A model generated the notes under the pieces. It saw only the letters and a list, made by a program, of their open reading frames with translations, was not told the DNA's origin and did not search any database. Positions 13,223-26,625 of a stretch of DNA of 64,000 bases are shown one piece after another; position 1 is the stretch's first letter; every line of letters starts with the position of its first letter. The stretch spans positions 15,729,740 to 15,793,739 of the forward strand of contig OY783215.1 of the NCBI GenBank assembly GCA_963678705.1. Direction: 5' to 3'. The translations under genes and the position numbers were made by a program. The DNA is from Panorpa germanica (Eukaryota > Arthropoda > Insecta > Mecoptera > Panorpidae).

Positions 13223-16200
13223 TTATTTATCGGTCATTGATAGTTTTATTATTTCTTCTAAAATTTCCTGTTCTCTCTTCGATTGATTTTCTCGTTCATT
13301 TTGATCCTGCTCACTCAACAATAATGCAAGCTGTAGATCGGGATCCACATATTGTGGCGGAATGTTGTCACCATTAGTTTCTAGCTGGTTTGTGGAAGAT
13401 TGTGTTAAGCTTTCCTGTATTGCTCTAAAAATAAAAAACAAATGCCTTGCCTACTTTCAATCTAGCAAAAATATATAGAATTAAACAAGAAATTGAAACA
13501 TACAGTGTATATATATATATACATAGATTAAGTGTACACAAACAGGGCAGTGTAAGAGGAAACCATTTATTTAAGTTACTATATTCATTTAAGGCACGTA
13601 TTTTTGGAATAGATAGTAAAGTGATTTTTATATTTAGCGAGATATAGTGAATATAAAAAAGGTGGATTATGATATACATAAGCCTTCAAAAGCAATATTG
13701 TTCTTTAGAACAATTATAGAAGCATTATTTAAAAAGCTTTCGCATGGGAGACTTTTTGGAATCCTTATAAGGACTGTGAATAAAAGGAAGGCTGAAAAAT
13801 CATAAAAATATAGAAATGCGTTATAAAATCAAGTAAATTGGCCATTATCTTATACCTTTGCAACTGGCGCTCTTCTTCGCCAACGGAACTTGCAGGAGTA
13901 CTTGGTCTTTGAGCTCGTAGTGCTTCCCATATATCTACTTGATCGTGCTCACTTCCGGCTTCAATTAAACTTTGTTGAATAGCATATTGTAAGAAGTCAT
14001 CTTCATCTTCAAAGCTATGTTGGCGTCGACCTTCGGCACCTAGGCAAAAAGGTAAACAAAAAAATTATATGCAAATACACATAACACCTACATGAGACTT
14101 CAAACACATTCTTACCCAATTTAACATAATGCGCTGGTGCTACAAAACATTCATCATCTACAATACAACTCATCTGATTTCCATCTTTGATATTTGTTAC
14201 ATTGTTTACAGGAGTGTCTAAAGCGAAAATGTTACCAAAAGTAATGCGGGCATTCATAACGTGAAACAATGGTATTTCTGTAAGATTAATTAATAAATAA
14301 GAGACAATATAAAGGACCTAATATATATTTTTGTCAAATTATTAATAAATCATACCTATTTTCACTGGAAAACCAGCAGGCAGTTGCATGGTTACAAAGT
14401 CTTTTAACTTATTAATATGTGGAGATGCCATGGAAGCCATTAGGTCTAACACAGGAAGAATTTGTTGTTGCAATTGCAAGGGATAATCTTCACATAACCA
14501 AAGAGTAGCACGAAAACGTTGCACCTTTTTATTAAAATATGATCACTAAACATTGTTCAAATAATATATATTGATGATACTTCGTTTTTAATTATTGTTT
14601 ACCTTTGTTGTCATTTCTTTAGGCCTACCAATATCTCTTCCTTGTAAATCTGTTTCGGAAAAGTATTCTTCCGGTGTAATATTTCCGGAATCTAAAAATG
14701 ATTCATTAAATATAATGAATTAATTGATGGATTCAAACAGTATATATTCACTATTTACATCACTGAAACACCAATTACTTGTATTTTGCTTGGACACTCC
14801 AGTTTCCAATATTGGTTGCGGATTTTCCGTTTCAGCCATCCCAAGAAAACTTTGTAGCGGTGTTTTGGGACTTCTAGCCTATATTACATTTTTATTCATA
14901 TGAGTTACGTCTTCTTTAAATTATAATTTTATTTCAGAGATATTAAGTTAAAAACCATACCCTTGCTTTATCAATTTCTGTTAAATGTTCTGTTCGCGTT
15001 CTCGTTATAAACTCAACATTACTCGCTCCAAACACTTTACACTCATATCCGTTTACGGTTTCCGCTTTATCTGATCTCCAACCCCAAATGCCAGATTTAT
15101 TCCTTTTAAAACGTAGTAAAGATGTAAGATTAATTAGGTACAAATTAATGGGGTAACATTTAATAAAACAAACCTTTCAAAACTAATTTTTTCAGTATCT
15201 ATGTGGTTTGTACTTATAGGAGCAGTTAATCGAGCTGATATACTTTCATCCGTAGGCATTAAACTGCCGTTGATAGCTCCCTCCAATGGAATCATTCTCA
15301 TCGTCTCCACTGCTACAGTACAGGACTCGTGATCGACTTCCATTAATGTGGCGCTATCACCTAAAATTTTAACCATTTTAAAGCCTGGTTGCAAATTTAA
15401 CCCTGGCTTGAAGCCAGTGATACATTCTTATTGGAATAATAATTTAGCAATACATTCTATTCTAGTTATGACAAAAGTCAAGATACGCAACGAGCCATAT
15501 TAATTTGCAAGAAAAAGCAGTTCGCCTAATTCGAAAAGAAAATCACCTGATTCATCACAAAGTCGAAAAACATAACTGCGGTCACAAGAAACCGCAATTG
15601 GAGGTGTAAAGTCTAGCATGCAATCCAAAGAAAAATAAATTATTTAAGAATACGAAACCGTGTATTGCCGAGTAATAACAAATGCTGTACAACCGTTTTA
15701 TAATATGAAGATTGTTCATTTTTCAAATTAATAATAAATAAGTTATGTTGAAGAAAATTAAATTAAGAACATTTTTTGTAATTACGCACTTTGTCCCTTG
15801 AATATATAAGAACGATCTCCTCTATGCCAATTAGAGTGGTCGAATCCGAGTAGAGTTGTATCTATCCTTACGTTAGATCCTTGTTTATAAACTTTATAAG
15901 TGTCACTCGGGCACATTCTAGAAACCAAAGGCACTGAAAACGGATATAAAAATTACAAATTCTTTATCTCGTATGTGTAAACTATTCATATAAAAATGGA
16001 GAAACATAAAAATTTCTTACTCCAACTAGTAAACTCCCATTTCATTTCTATATAAAAATCTGGGGCTTCCTTGAGCATTTGCAAAAGCTTTGGTACATCA
16101 CCAACTCTATTACTATGTCTTTGTATATCACGTCGTTCCAATATCATAGAAAGAAGTTCGGGATCTCCTGTCGAAACAGCCTCTTGTACAGCCGTCCATC

Positions 16201-16970
16201 CTTCTGGATTTGTTGCATTAGCATCTGTGTTATGACTCAATAGAACACGGGCAGATTCAACGTATCCCAAAGTGACAGCAAGCATTAAGGGAGTACGACC
16301 ACGGGGATCACATATTTCAATGTGTGGCTAAAATTTGTGTTAAAAAAGTTTAACAAGAGTAAGAAATTAACTTAGAAAAACGGTTATCATTGCAATAACA
16401 ATATTTGGGCAACTAATTATTACATTAGTGATTAATTAAATGAACAGATAATAAAGCAAATATTTTTATCATATAAAATTGAACTTATCATATATATGAA
16501 TCATAACAGGTACTAAACCTCAACCATTTTATAATTATCTGTTTACATTATTGCTCACGAGATATACTGAGAATTTTAAACTTTACATATAAGACAATGG
16601 ATTGTTTACATAACGTAGAACATAAACAGGATACATAACAATCAACCAAATAATAAATTAGTTCGAAGCCCACAGTATATTTATTAACATCTTTATTCAA
16701 ATAAGATTACAACCTGATTATTCCGAATTTGTGTGGCTTCCAAATCCTATTCGACAAAGTATTGTATGTTTGTACGCAAAGTCAATATATTCTTATATGA
16801 TTGAAACAAAATAATATACAACTTTTTTATTAAAGATAGGTAATTAATTAATTATTTAATTAAAAAATACATACGTGTTTCTCCAACTCCAATTTCAAAT
16901 TATCAAAATCGTTATTCCACACCAGCCAGTGAATAGGATAAGTGTTTTTAATGTATTCAATAGATGTCAT
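13223..16970 (-). CDS. ANKRD13: ANKRD13-family ubiquitin-interacting ankyrin protein
   Basis: Eleven exons (16875-16970, 16021-16327, 15790-15933, 15174-15360, 14961-15102, 14779-14878, 14603-14691, 14356-14524, 14116-14277, 13856-14039, 13223-13424) give 593 aa, the usual ANKRD13A/B/D length. Residues 1-135 carry ankyrin repeats ([22 protein letters not shown]). The middle is the ANKRD13/GPCR-chaperone domain ([17 protein letters not shown]). The last 130 residues hold ubiquitin-interacting motifs ([26 protein letters not shown]; a final E-I-I-K-L-S). In vertebrates these proteins bind K63-linked ubiquitin on internalising receptors at the plasma membrane and endosomes. Which of A, B or D it matches cannot be decided by eye. 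Confidence 0.92.
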
Positions 16971-17518
16971 TTTGCTAATTTGTAAGATTTGAAATTTATA
17001 AAATTTAATTTAATAGAATTTAATTACCGGCATTAATGATTAAATCAACTTGAAACACAAAAGTTCAAATGACAGCACGAAGTAACATATGACTTTTTTG
17101 ACATATGCTTGAAATGTTACGCTTGAAGTTCCATGCAGAATAAAAATCTTAAAATGATAAAAACTCCCTAATTATTAAAACTTGAATACGGAATTTATCA
17201 TTCGAAAATGAAAATTTTGCAGAGATAATATTTAATAGAGAAAGATTAATATAATAAATGTAATTTATAATAACTTGTTTAATATTTCATAATTTTCAAA
17301 CAAAATGAAGGAAAGAAAGAAAGAATAACAACAAATTTCAGTACCATTTGCGTATTTCATGGTGAACTTGAAGCCATGATGGTTTGGCGCATTTGTGAAG
17401 CTTTTCTCAACTAACCTTATTTATCACATCTAACGGGTCTAACCTAACTCGTGAAATTTCTGTCAATTTGTGTAGTGAAGCAAATAGCGACGGAATTATT
17501 AAACATTGGTGTGTAAAT
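16971..17518. promoter_or_regulatory. Divergent promoter region ANKRD13 / mago nashi
   Basis: The start codons of ANKRD13 (minus strand) and mago (plus strand) lie 548 bp apart and diverge, so both promoters fall here. The sequence is AT-rich and contains no open reading frame I would support. Confidence 0.5.
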
Positions 17519-17962
17519 ATGTCTTCTCAAGACTTTTACATTCGTTATTATATTGGACACAAAGGAAAATTTGGTCATGAATTTTTGGAGTTTGAATTTC
17601 GACCTGATGGCAAGCTGCGGTATGCAAATAATTCCAACTATAAAAATGATACAATGATCCGCAAAGAAGCATTTGTGCGAAACTGCGTTATGGAGGAATT
17701 AAAACGCATAATACACGATTCAGAAATAATGCAAGAAGATGATTCTCAGTGGCCTCAACCGGACCGTGTTGGACGTCAAGAGTTAGAAATTGTCATTGGA
17801 GATGAGCATATTTCATTTACTACCTCGAAGACAGGCTCTCTTGTTGATGTCAACCAATCTAGAGACCCCGAAGGTTTGAGGTGTTTCTATTACCTGGTAC
17901 AAGATTTAAAATGTCTTGTATTTTCGTTAATTGGTCTTCATTTTAAAATTAAACCAATATAA
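17519..17962 (+). CDS. mago: Mago nashi, exon junction complex core
   Basis: A single uninterrupted exon encodes 147 aa, nearly identical to known Mago proteins from start ([21 protein letters not shown]) to end ([11 protein letters not shown]). Mago pairs with Y14/Tsunagi, locks eIF4A3 on spliced mRNA, and in flies is needed for oskar mRNA localisation and germ-plasm assembly. The frame stays open upstream to about 17468 without an ATG in the family position, so the ATG at 17519 (M-S-S-Q-D-F-Y) is chosen. Lack of introns could be ancestral here or reflect retrocopying. Sequence conservation argues that it is functional. Confidence 0.96.
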   Translation: MSSQDFYIRYYIGHKGKFGHEFLEFEFRPDGKLRYANNSNYKNDTMIRKEAFVRNCVMEELKRIIHDSEIMQEDDSQWPQPDRVGRQELEIVIGDEHISFTTSKTGSLVDVNQSRDPEGLRCFYYLVQDLKCLVFSLIGLHFKIKPI

Positions 17963-18355
17963 TAAAATACTTCTCATTTAAAGTCTTTATACTTTGTATT
18001 CAGTGAATAATTCATTTCATTATTAATGAAATTTAGAAATAGAAATTTAATTTTATTGTAAAACATTGTTTTGTAAAATAAATTTTTTTTGGATACAAAC
18101 AATTTAAATTTGTTTCATGTTTATATTGTATAAATTTATTTGGTGATTTGACTTTTTTAAATAACATTAAAAACATCTACGTTACAAGAAAGGAGGGATC
18201 TTATTCTTAATTAATATTTAAAAATCGAACTTTTTCCATTAGAAGACTATTAACATTTGTATTTATCTGAAAGTGTATTATTTTATTCTTTTAAATAAAT
18301 AAAAGCTAATTTAAGAATAAATTATTTTATTTGATATACACTATTATATAATATA
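17963..18355. other. Intergenic 3' region between mago and PIGG
   Basis: The genes converge across 393 bp of AT-rich sequence that should hold both 3' UTRs. I see no other feature in it. Confidence 0.5.
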
Positions 18356-21300
18356 TTAATTAATGCGTACATTTACTATCACCATACCCGTAAACATTAA
18401 TATAGTTGAAACAGTCTCATAAATTAATTTTGGAGAAAAGACCGACCAGATGAACAAGTGGTTCCGTTGTATCAATATAACACTCAACAATAGGGCTGAA
18501 GGAAGCGTTCTTATCACAGTTAGTGCACTAAAAAGCTCCTCTACGTCTTTATCCACAGTGCTGTGATTGCAAAAGTTATTAAACATATTTGTTTATTCTA
18601 AGAATACATAATAGGCATTCTACTAAAAAATATGAACTTTATTTACCTTTGATGGTTTAGGAATGTTAAAAAAGTAATAACAGGAGCTGTAATATTAACT
18701 AGGATCATCTGTCCAGCCACCATGAAGTAGTTAAAAGAGGATAGTCCTGTATATCCAGAAGCTATATCGATATTAGCTATACTATTTGAGTTACCCTGAA
18801 AGTATTAATTGGTATTAATGCTAAATGGTCAATTATTTTATTATTACAACTGCAAATAATTTTTCAAGTAGAAAAAAGTTCCTTAATAATATTGTTGTAG
18901 TTAGTAGACTTACTTGGAAAAAGTAAAATGCAGCACTGAGCCAATAAAGTCCAATATATTTCGATATATTTTTTATTCCTGTCTCTTTTATTTTATTTTG
19001 TTCTTGTACTAAGATCTTCGTTAATAATACTAAAGTTGGAATTAATATCGAGTTGCAAGGACGATGTAAAAATATTGTATAAAACATAGCAACTTGCAAA
19101 ATATTTCCAATTTTGAAAAAACTGTCTTTATTAAACATATTAAGAATAAATAGTAAAATCAATAAGGAATAAATACACGTTGAAGTGTGATCAAGTGTTA
19201 TTGGCCACTTAATAGGTATAAGAAGTAAACCACCAGATATTGACTTGTATTGGTATATGAAAATCGATAGGAATATTAAAACAACGTGTTTTAATTTAGA
19301 ATTGTGTTTTGCTTCAAATATTGCTATTAAATACGTAGTGAAAATACCTGAAAATTATAAAAATAAGTTAAAAATTGTTACAAATATTTAAAAACACAAA
19401 ATATAAAATGTAAAACAACAAATATTATTAGATTAAAATACAACTCAAACAAAATGCATATAAATACACTACTTACTTGCCAGAAATACTAAACTAAGTG
19501 CAGTTTTATTTACATCTTTTGTTAACCAATCTGCAATATCAGGAAGTGATTGATATTTATCTCCAGTACTGTTTAGTTGACGTAGTATTCTAATTACTAC
19601 TAACATAAATAATAACTTTATAATATGTAAAAATTCATCATAATGATAATCTTTACTGTTGCTTTTAATAGATTTGGAGTATAAGACTAGAATGTTTTTG
19701 TAACATAAAAGAAAAATAAATGTTGTAATAAAATAATAATAAGTCATGTGTTCTTCCTCTATAAAACTTGTCGATGTCATGCTAAGCATATGCATAAATA
19801 AACCTGCAATAACTAAAGCAGTCCTTTCATTCACAACAATCTGCAATTAGTAAGACTTAGATTATTGAAATATAAATTCGTAATTATATTAATAGCAATA
19901 CCTTACCTTATTAAATGAAATTTGTTGAAATAATATAATGATACTTTGGCAATTAATTGCAAATAGCATTGCAATAAATATAGTTATTCCTATATCTATC
20001 TCATTTTTAAAAGACAGTACTGTATCCACTTCAAATAATTTGCTTACAAAGAAATTTAAAGCAATCATTATTGATGTTGTATATAAAACATCTTTTTTAT
20101 TTTTTATTAATTGGTTATCGTAATTAGTGAATAATAGCAAAATAGAAATACCGAGAACCTGTAAAACAATACAAATTGATTTGAATATCATTTAAACCAA
20201 TATATCATATTATTTCACTTTCTTACCTGCCATGCCATAGTGATTGCAATGATTAATGAATACATATCAAAAGTGCTGGTTGATTTAATCAACTCTTGAG
20301 TCATTTTCGACATAGATGATTTATATAACATTAAAGCTCGTTTAGCTAAAGCGTTGTCTGTTTGAATAGCAGCAACGTCATTTAGTGAAATCAACCATTT
20401 ATTATGCGCATCTAACGCATCTAGATACTGTTTGTAGTATTCTTTAAAGAAAAATATAGTCGTATAATCAATATCAAAAGTAATAATTTTGTAACTAACT
20501 GTAAGAACATTTAATATTCTACTCAAAAGTACCTTTGTCTTCAATATCATATACAGACGCCTTTAGTTTATTTACTAAATGTTTAGTATTGTATAACAAA
20601 GAGTAAAGTTTTTTATCAAGTGGTAGAATATTCACTACATTATCTAAAATATTTCCAACACTATTAGATGGTATTGGAAGTCCAAGTAAGACAGATAATG
20701 TAGGAGTTAAATCAATTTGATTGGCTTGTGTTACCCTGAAAATTTAAAATATTATGAATAAATACGTTTTTGAAATAATAATTCTTTTTAAATATCTTAA
20801 CTACTGTTATATACTCGTTAATATTCATCTGTGAGTTTTTACAATGTTTTCCAATAAAAATCAATGGGACTAATGTTTCCGGAAGCGATGCGCCACCATG
20901 ACCTCCAATATCACGCATTCCGTGGTCTCCTCCAATAACAAATAACGATGGAAATTTGTCTATAGATTCCTGTAATAACAAGAATGTTATCCATGTTTGT
21001 CATTTTCCGATATTATGTATATTTCACAAGTAATATTAACCCATTGTTCCATATACTGATGGATACTTTTTATCACATCATCCATTTCTTTTAATTTGGG
21101 TCCTATATCCTTGCCTTTAGGACCATACACATGTCCAATATGATCAAGGCCGAGATAGTGTAATCCCATAAAGGTCCAATCATTTGTTTTTAACTCGATA
21201 TTGACATTACGTGTAACGTTATGATCCACATGATAAAAATCGGTAACATAAAAAGACGTCGTTCCTTCGTGCCTGTTAAAAGTATCAGGAAATAACTTTA

Positions 21301-21926
21301 ACCAAGTTTCATCTCCATAAAAAATCATTTTAAGGCCGATTTTATTTATCTGATGAATGATGTTGTCACCAATTGTCCACGTTCCTCCAAAATTTAATAT
21401 TAGATCAAAGAAACCAGGAATTGATCCTGTCGTCATAGCCTAGAAATAAAACAGTGAACGCAATAGTAGAAAATTTGTTGTTTTAATAGAATAAGAAAGT
21501 AACCTTTAGTCGTGGCATTGTTACTGTCGGAGTTTCTGCTTTCGCTATGTAAACACAAGTATCTTGCGTGTTAATTAATTTGTTAAGATATGGCATATTT
21601 TGTGCAGCATCTGGATGAAAAATAAAATCACTTCTTAAAGCATCTATCACCATTAAAACGACACGACTGATAGCCGGTGTACTGTATAGAGTTTTGTTTA
21701 ACCTGTAAATGACAGGATTATATTAAAATGATGTTAAAAATATAAATTATACATAAACTAATTGTGTATAGCATTACTTAAAATTAATAACACTCTCAGG
21801 TATACTGTTAACTGTTGAATAATCTTTATTCTTAATTTCTATAGGAAAAAATCCATGTATAAATAACAGCATAGTAACTAATGATGTAAATACACAGTAT
21901 GAAGCGTTTAAATAACGTGAATTCAT
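18356..21926 (-). CDS. PIGG: GPI ethanolamine phosphate transferase 2 (PIG-G)
   Basis: Eleven exons (21778-21926, 21504-21702, 21041-21439, 20815-20969, 20533-20735, 20227-20441, 19907-20158, 19477-19840, 18914-19347, 18647-18795, 18356-18560) give 907 aa. An N-terminal signal-anchor helix is followed by an alkaline-phosphatase-fold domain: metal and nucleophile region V-I-D-A-L-R-S-D-F, family signature T-G-S-I-P-G-F, Y-G-D-E-T-W, H-Y-L-G-L-D-H-I-G-H, G-G-D-H-G-M and G-G-H-G-G. The last 550 residues are a string of hydrophobic membrane helices. PIG-G with PIG-F adds ethanolamine phosphate to the second mannose of GPI precursors in the ER. The signatures favour PIGG over PIGO and PIGN. The exon 3-4 and 4-5 junctions were set by phase and are the least certain. 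Confidence 0.92.
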
Positions 21927-22456
21927 TTTGATTTAGATCAACAATGTAACTAATATTAAAATATTATTATCTTAAAATCATTTTGATTAAATAACTGTCA
22001 TATATTGTAGGTTATGTATGGGTTATGTTTACATGGTTACATTGGGTTACATTCAGTTCATTTATTACAATTCATTACAATTTGTAATATTCAGTAATAT
22101 TATAACATCAGAAATCATGCTGAAATCATGTATATTTCGGAAAATTCCTGGTCTTTTGAAGATAGCTTCACACCTTAATTTAAATTTAAAAAAGTTTTAA
22201 TTTAACGTAATATAATATGAAGTTAAGGATAACTTTTAATATATTACAAATAAATTTTATTATCTTAATACGGCTTTATAAACACAAGTACACCTACTTT
22301 GAAAATATTAAAACTCTTTTTAAGACGTTTTTTGAAGAGAAAATTATATTTTTACAGTTGATATATTATTTGCTCGTATATTTGTTAACATTGGTGGGAT
22401 TTATATGAAAATAATAGATGTTATATATTATTCTATACAAATGTAATATCCTTATA

Positions 22457-25357
22457 TTAGTCTAGTCGTCGTGCCATGACTTGCATCATCTTTGTAGTAA
22501 TTCCTGGAAATGAAAGAAATGGAACCTCCTTTTCCAAATCTTCATATGATTTTTCAACAAGAAGTTCAAAGTTGGCACGAGCGGCTACCTTCTGTGAACT
22601 GACTGCTGAGAACACAGTCGAAGTTGCTTTAATGCCAATCGCCCTTCCAAGTTCTTGTCTGAAATTAAAATAAGTGAATCCTAATTTCTCCTCAGTAATT
22701 AACACTTGCTAGAATAGTATAGCGACCCGCTACTAATATTTACGTATCACTTATGTAACAGTCGCATAACAGCATTTATATACATAACAGCGTAAATGTA
22801 CTCTTTGAAAATTAACAAACCTTGCAAGCAGAAGTTCTAATCCAATCCCTTTCCCTCTGTAATCTCTACCGACGGATAATCCGAAAGCTGTCATATAGGC
22901 ATCTACTCCATATTTCTCGAACACATCCACCATGTCGCTGACATAGGCCATAGCACCAAACATGGTTCTCACTGATTTTCCATTTATCTGTGAAAGAGAT
23001 TGTTTATTTTATATTAGATTTACATTTACATTTTTGGTAAATTTGGATGATTCGTTTTTCTTTTTTGAAATTTTATTGAAGGTATTTGAGTTTTCTCCAA
23101 ACCTTCTTTTCCTACCGGGTCCCCTAATTTTCTCAACGCCCCCTTTTCCAATTTTTCAATTTGTTATTTCTAAAAAATGTTAGCATTGAACACCGTAATA
23201 CAATTTCATTCAATTTCTACTTTTCAAAAAAATTTTGCATTAAACACCGTAATACACATGCCAAATTTCAACTTTCTATATTTTACCAATTAAAAGTTAT
23301 AGAGCAAAATGAAAAAAAAAATTTTTTTAGTTATTCCAAAACTACGGGTTCCACGAAATTCCGGGGAAAATTCGGGGACGTCAAAAGTCTTAGAATTTCT
23401 TTCTACGATATAGACAATGTTCAAGAATATGTGCGGAGCCGCTTTTGAGCCACCATACGAATCGCGTAAACATATAGACTTTCACTTGGAACATTATAAT
23501 ATAGGAGGACGAGGATTTGGCTCTTGTGCAAAGTTTCGTTGAGGTGTAAATTAACTTGCAGAATGTCTGAGTGCAACTGCATATCTTAATTTGAAGACTT
23601 TAAAAAAATAATAAACATGAAATATATGAATGAATTACACCCTGTTTGGTTACATGTAATAGTAAATATAAAATTGAAAGAGTTAGGAAAATCGGAGGCG
23701 ATGTGTGGTGTGTAGGTGATAGAAGCGCAGTTAATTTGGCAGTGAATCATCATCAGTTACTTCGTGTAACGTTGTCATTGCAATCAGTAAACTTTCTTAC
23801 CGCTGGGGCTCTTCCCTTGTCAGATTTCGTAGTGATACCAGTCAGATTACACCCGGCAATAATTGGAATTCCATTTTCTTTCAGTATTTGACCTTCGGGA
23901 CCTTCTTCAAAGCATACCAGACCAGCTTTCTGAGGAAGAATTACAGCGAGGTAGAACTGGGAGATCTCTTCAATAGATTCTGCATCGTCTTTTAAATCTG
24001 TTTGTAATTATTGAAAATTGTTTGTTATTATATTTACGGAGATATAGCAATTAAAAATTTGAATTGTAGTTTTAGCACTAGAAATGTTCGGCCATTTGTA
24101 TGACGTGAAATGCATTTTAACGTCAGTTATTTGTTGATTAGGTCAGTGCTGTGGTAATGTTTTGTAGCTGTTGGTAGTCGAAATAATCAAGTCAAGTCAA
24201 AGAATAACAAGTTTTTATTTTATTTAACCCAGTTATGGCAGACATAATATTGAAATTTTATTGTTCCTTAAAATAGCTGTAAATAATATTTTATATTTCG
24301 ATATATAAATACATATAGCAGAGATTGATGAACTGTAAGGTTGGTAACCTGTAAACTTGTTAGACTTCTGTCAAGACTATATCTCTTTTACGTTCTGTTG
24401 TATAAAAGAGATAGCAACTAGCGGCTGTGCAGTCACATGCATTTGGAATGTTGTACAACGTTTTATTGGAATCCCTTTAATAATTAAAGAGGCAAAATAA
24501 CTTTTTTAATTGTTAATATCTCCTAACATACAAGGAGTTATTAAAAAATAATTGAACATTTGAGGTTCTAGTAACCCACTTTATCAATATATAGTACACT
24601 TTTATAGAAATTAAGACATAGGACACAAGCTCGAGTACACAAGCTCATGTGGGGGCATCAAGTGTGCCATTCTTGAGCACTGTTAATATTTCCTATACTG
24701 TTATACGGCTAATTAATAAATAATTGAACACTTGAGGTGCTGATAGAGGGATAAGTTTATCAATATATAGCATATTTTTTTAGAATTTAAAACACAATCC
24801 AATTATTATTTTTTTATTTTTCAAGTGTTTTTGAATTTAATCGAACTTCAACTTAATCAAACTACGCAAGGTTTTTTTTAAACAATTAATATAGACTTTG
24901 AAATTTGTCCTTGCGATAAAACTGCATAAAACAATTCAAAACAATTGCGATAATATTTTTGAAGTATTGGCAACCATGTGGTATGGCCTTATTTACATCT
25001 GAAGTGGATCAGGGCTCTAAAGTATGGACTGTTATTTATTAAAACTTGATATATCCCAAGGCAGTGCCTGATTAATTTTGAAGAGGGATGCTTGGCGCAA
25101 ACACTAAAAAAAAATTAATAAGCAAAAAACAAACGTTCCAATAAACAAATCTTACTTGTAGCTACACAAGTGGGCTCATCAAGCATGAAGTTTTTCTTCA
25201 TATGATCGATGATAGGTTCGAATAAGTCTTCTGTAATATCTTGAATTCGAAATTTTCTAACATTGTTGTTTGTTGGGTCCCGCCATTCAAAGCGTCTCCA
25301 AACGCTAGGATATTGAACGGATTCCGGTCTTCTCCAGTTCATAAATGTGTCCGCCAT
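22457..25357 (-). CDS. AANAT-like GNAT acetyltransferase A1
   Basis: Four exons (25156-25357, 23801-23997, 22821-22987, 22457-22658) give 255 aa. The protein is a single GNAT domain of the insect arylalkylamine N-acetyltransferase type: early N-F-M-L-D-E-P-T segment, mid-domain A-G-C-N-L-T-G, and an intact acetyl-CoA pyrophosphate loop R-G-K-G-I-G inside D-Y-R-G-K-G-I-G-L-E-L-L. Insect AANATs acetylate dopamine, serotonin, octopamine and similar amines, serving neurotransmitter inactivation, melatonin formation and cuticle sclerotisation. The substrate cannot be read here. Exon boundaries differ from A2-A8, so A1 is an older branch. Introns 1 and 2 host family A and family B repeats. A short TIR element lies 155 bp upstream of the start codon. 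Confidence 0.9.
23127..23503 (+). repeat. Dispersed repeat, family B, copy 1
   Basis: This segment in intron 2 of A1 matches, in inverted orientation, 37383-37700. Shared landmarks are CGCCCCCTTTTCCAATTTTT at one end, an internal doubled motif around AACACCGTAATACA, and GAACATTATAATATAGGA at the other. It has no TIR and no long ORF that is conserved between copies, so it is likely a non-autonomous element or the tail of a retroelement. Confidence 0.65.
24030..24801 (+). mobile_element. Family A element, 5'-truncated, with duplicated 3' part
   Basis: From 24030 to 24630 the sequence follows the full-length family A copy at 972-1576 but lacks its first 60 or so bases. It carries an extra 90-bp segment (near 24340-24430) absent from that copy and present in the reverse copy at 60205-60430. 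It ends at the GGACACAAGC terminus. From about 24690 to 24801 a second, more diverged 3' part follows in the same orientation. The whole sits in intron 1 of A1. Confidence 0.7.
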
Positions 25358-25512
25358 ATTTGTTCGATGGATTTAATCTGCAATGCTGAAAAACTAAATT
25401 ATAATATAACTAAGTTATCAAATCATAAAACGCGCGTTTTAACATAAATCTTTAGCTATCATGAGTGTAGCTGCTCTTTATGTTGTAAAAATATTTATGT
25501 CGCCATGAATAA

Positions 25513-25667
25513 GACCTAGATCGCACTGAGGAATTATTCCGCGCGGAAAAAAAAACACGAATTCTGTAACACATGAAATTATATGAACATAAGTTCACTG
25601 CGAATTCCGCGCGGGTTAGTTTATGGGAAAAAACCACGCGGAATTATTCCACAGTGCGATCTAAGCC
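25513..25667. mobile_element. Short TIR element with TAA target duplication
   Basis: The element is 155 bp with 34-bp inverted termini (25513-25546 and 25634-25667) that agree at most positions. The core TAGATCGCACTG is shared exactly, followed by GGAAT-ATTCCGCG. It is flanked on both sides by TAA, which with 3-bp duplication suggests a PIF/Harbinger-type MITE. It lies 155 bp upstream of the A1 start codon, so it may form part of that promoter. Confidence 0.7.
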
Positions 25668-26625
25668 TAAAAAATGGCAAACACGTATTTGAATCACTTA
25701 GCGTAAACAGCTTATGCGACCACTGCTCGAACATTTACTATAACTTTAATTTGGCAGGTTACAATTTTTATGTAAATATCAGAATCATTGTAACGATTGC
25801 GATTCTCCTATCGCTCTATAAGAAATGATTATGAATACTAATTGGTACATACCTGGTTAAATTAATTAAGAGTCTAGGTGGATCTGCACTAACAAATGAT
25901 TGTTAGGATACTGTTACCTTTAACGGGGTTTTCCAGGTAGGTATGTTCTTATCATTTTCACGAGTTTTTACATTACAATTATTAATATTTATTTTTAAGT
26001 ACCTACTTACAATCAATGTCGTAATAACGGTCATGCTTTGTTTATTATCAGATGCGAGTCAATGATAGTTTTGGCATATGTAAAATATTTCAAGTCGATA
26101 AATGCAACTACAATTTTAAATTAAATTTTCTATAAACTTTGTGACATAAGACAAAGACAAATTAAAAACGCAGCAGATCAGGCGACAAAAGAGATGGCAT
26201 CAACTTTTTCAAACATGGATATTATTTTAATTATCTTATTTCTTATGTGTCATAAATATCGAAGCTTCTAAAATAATAGATGAATTTGCAAGAGAAAAAT
26301 TTATTTAGAGTTCCTCAATATAATTTATTTTCGGAGAACATATTTACATATATATTTAATGTTAGTATTAAGAAATATTAAACAAAAATAATTAAGTTCC
26401 ATAAAGTGTTTATTGTTATAATGAATGCCTATCTAAATCCCATAATTAAAGCTTTATTTTAGACAACACATCATTCTATTGTAATAAATCTAAATTATTA
26501 TATATGGTTTGAATATCTTTGTCTTTATATCGCTATCAGTATTTTATTTTCAACATTTAGAACATAAAAAAAAATGACAGGCAATGAAAGCCAATTTCAT
26601 AATTGAATCATATGCAATATATAAT
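25668..26625. other. Intergenic region upstream of A1 and downstream of NDC80
   Basis: A1 starts at 25357 and NDC80 ends at 26626, both on the minus strand. The interval carries the proximal A1 upstream sequence and the NDC80 3' UTR. I see no coding exon in it. Confidence 0.45.

Noticed and set aside
22018-22408. Short plus-strand ORFs upstream of PIGG
   Set aside because: Leu/Ile/Phe-rich translations of AT-rich DNA with no support for coding.
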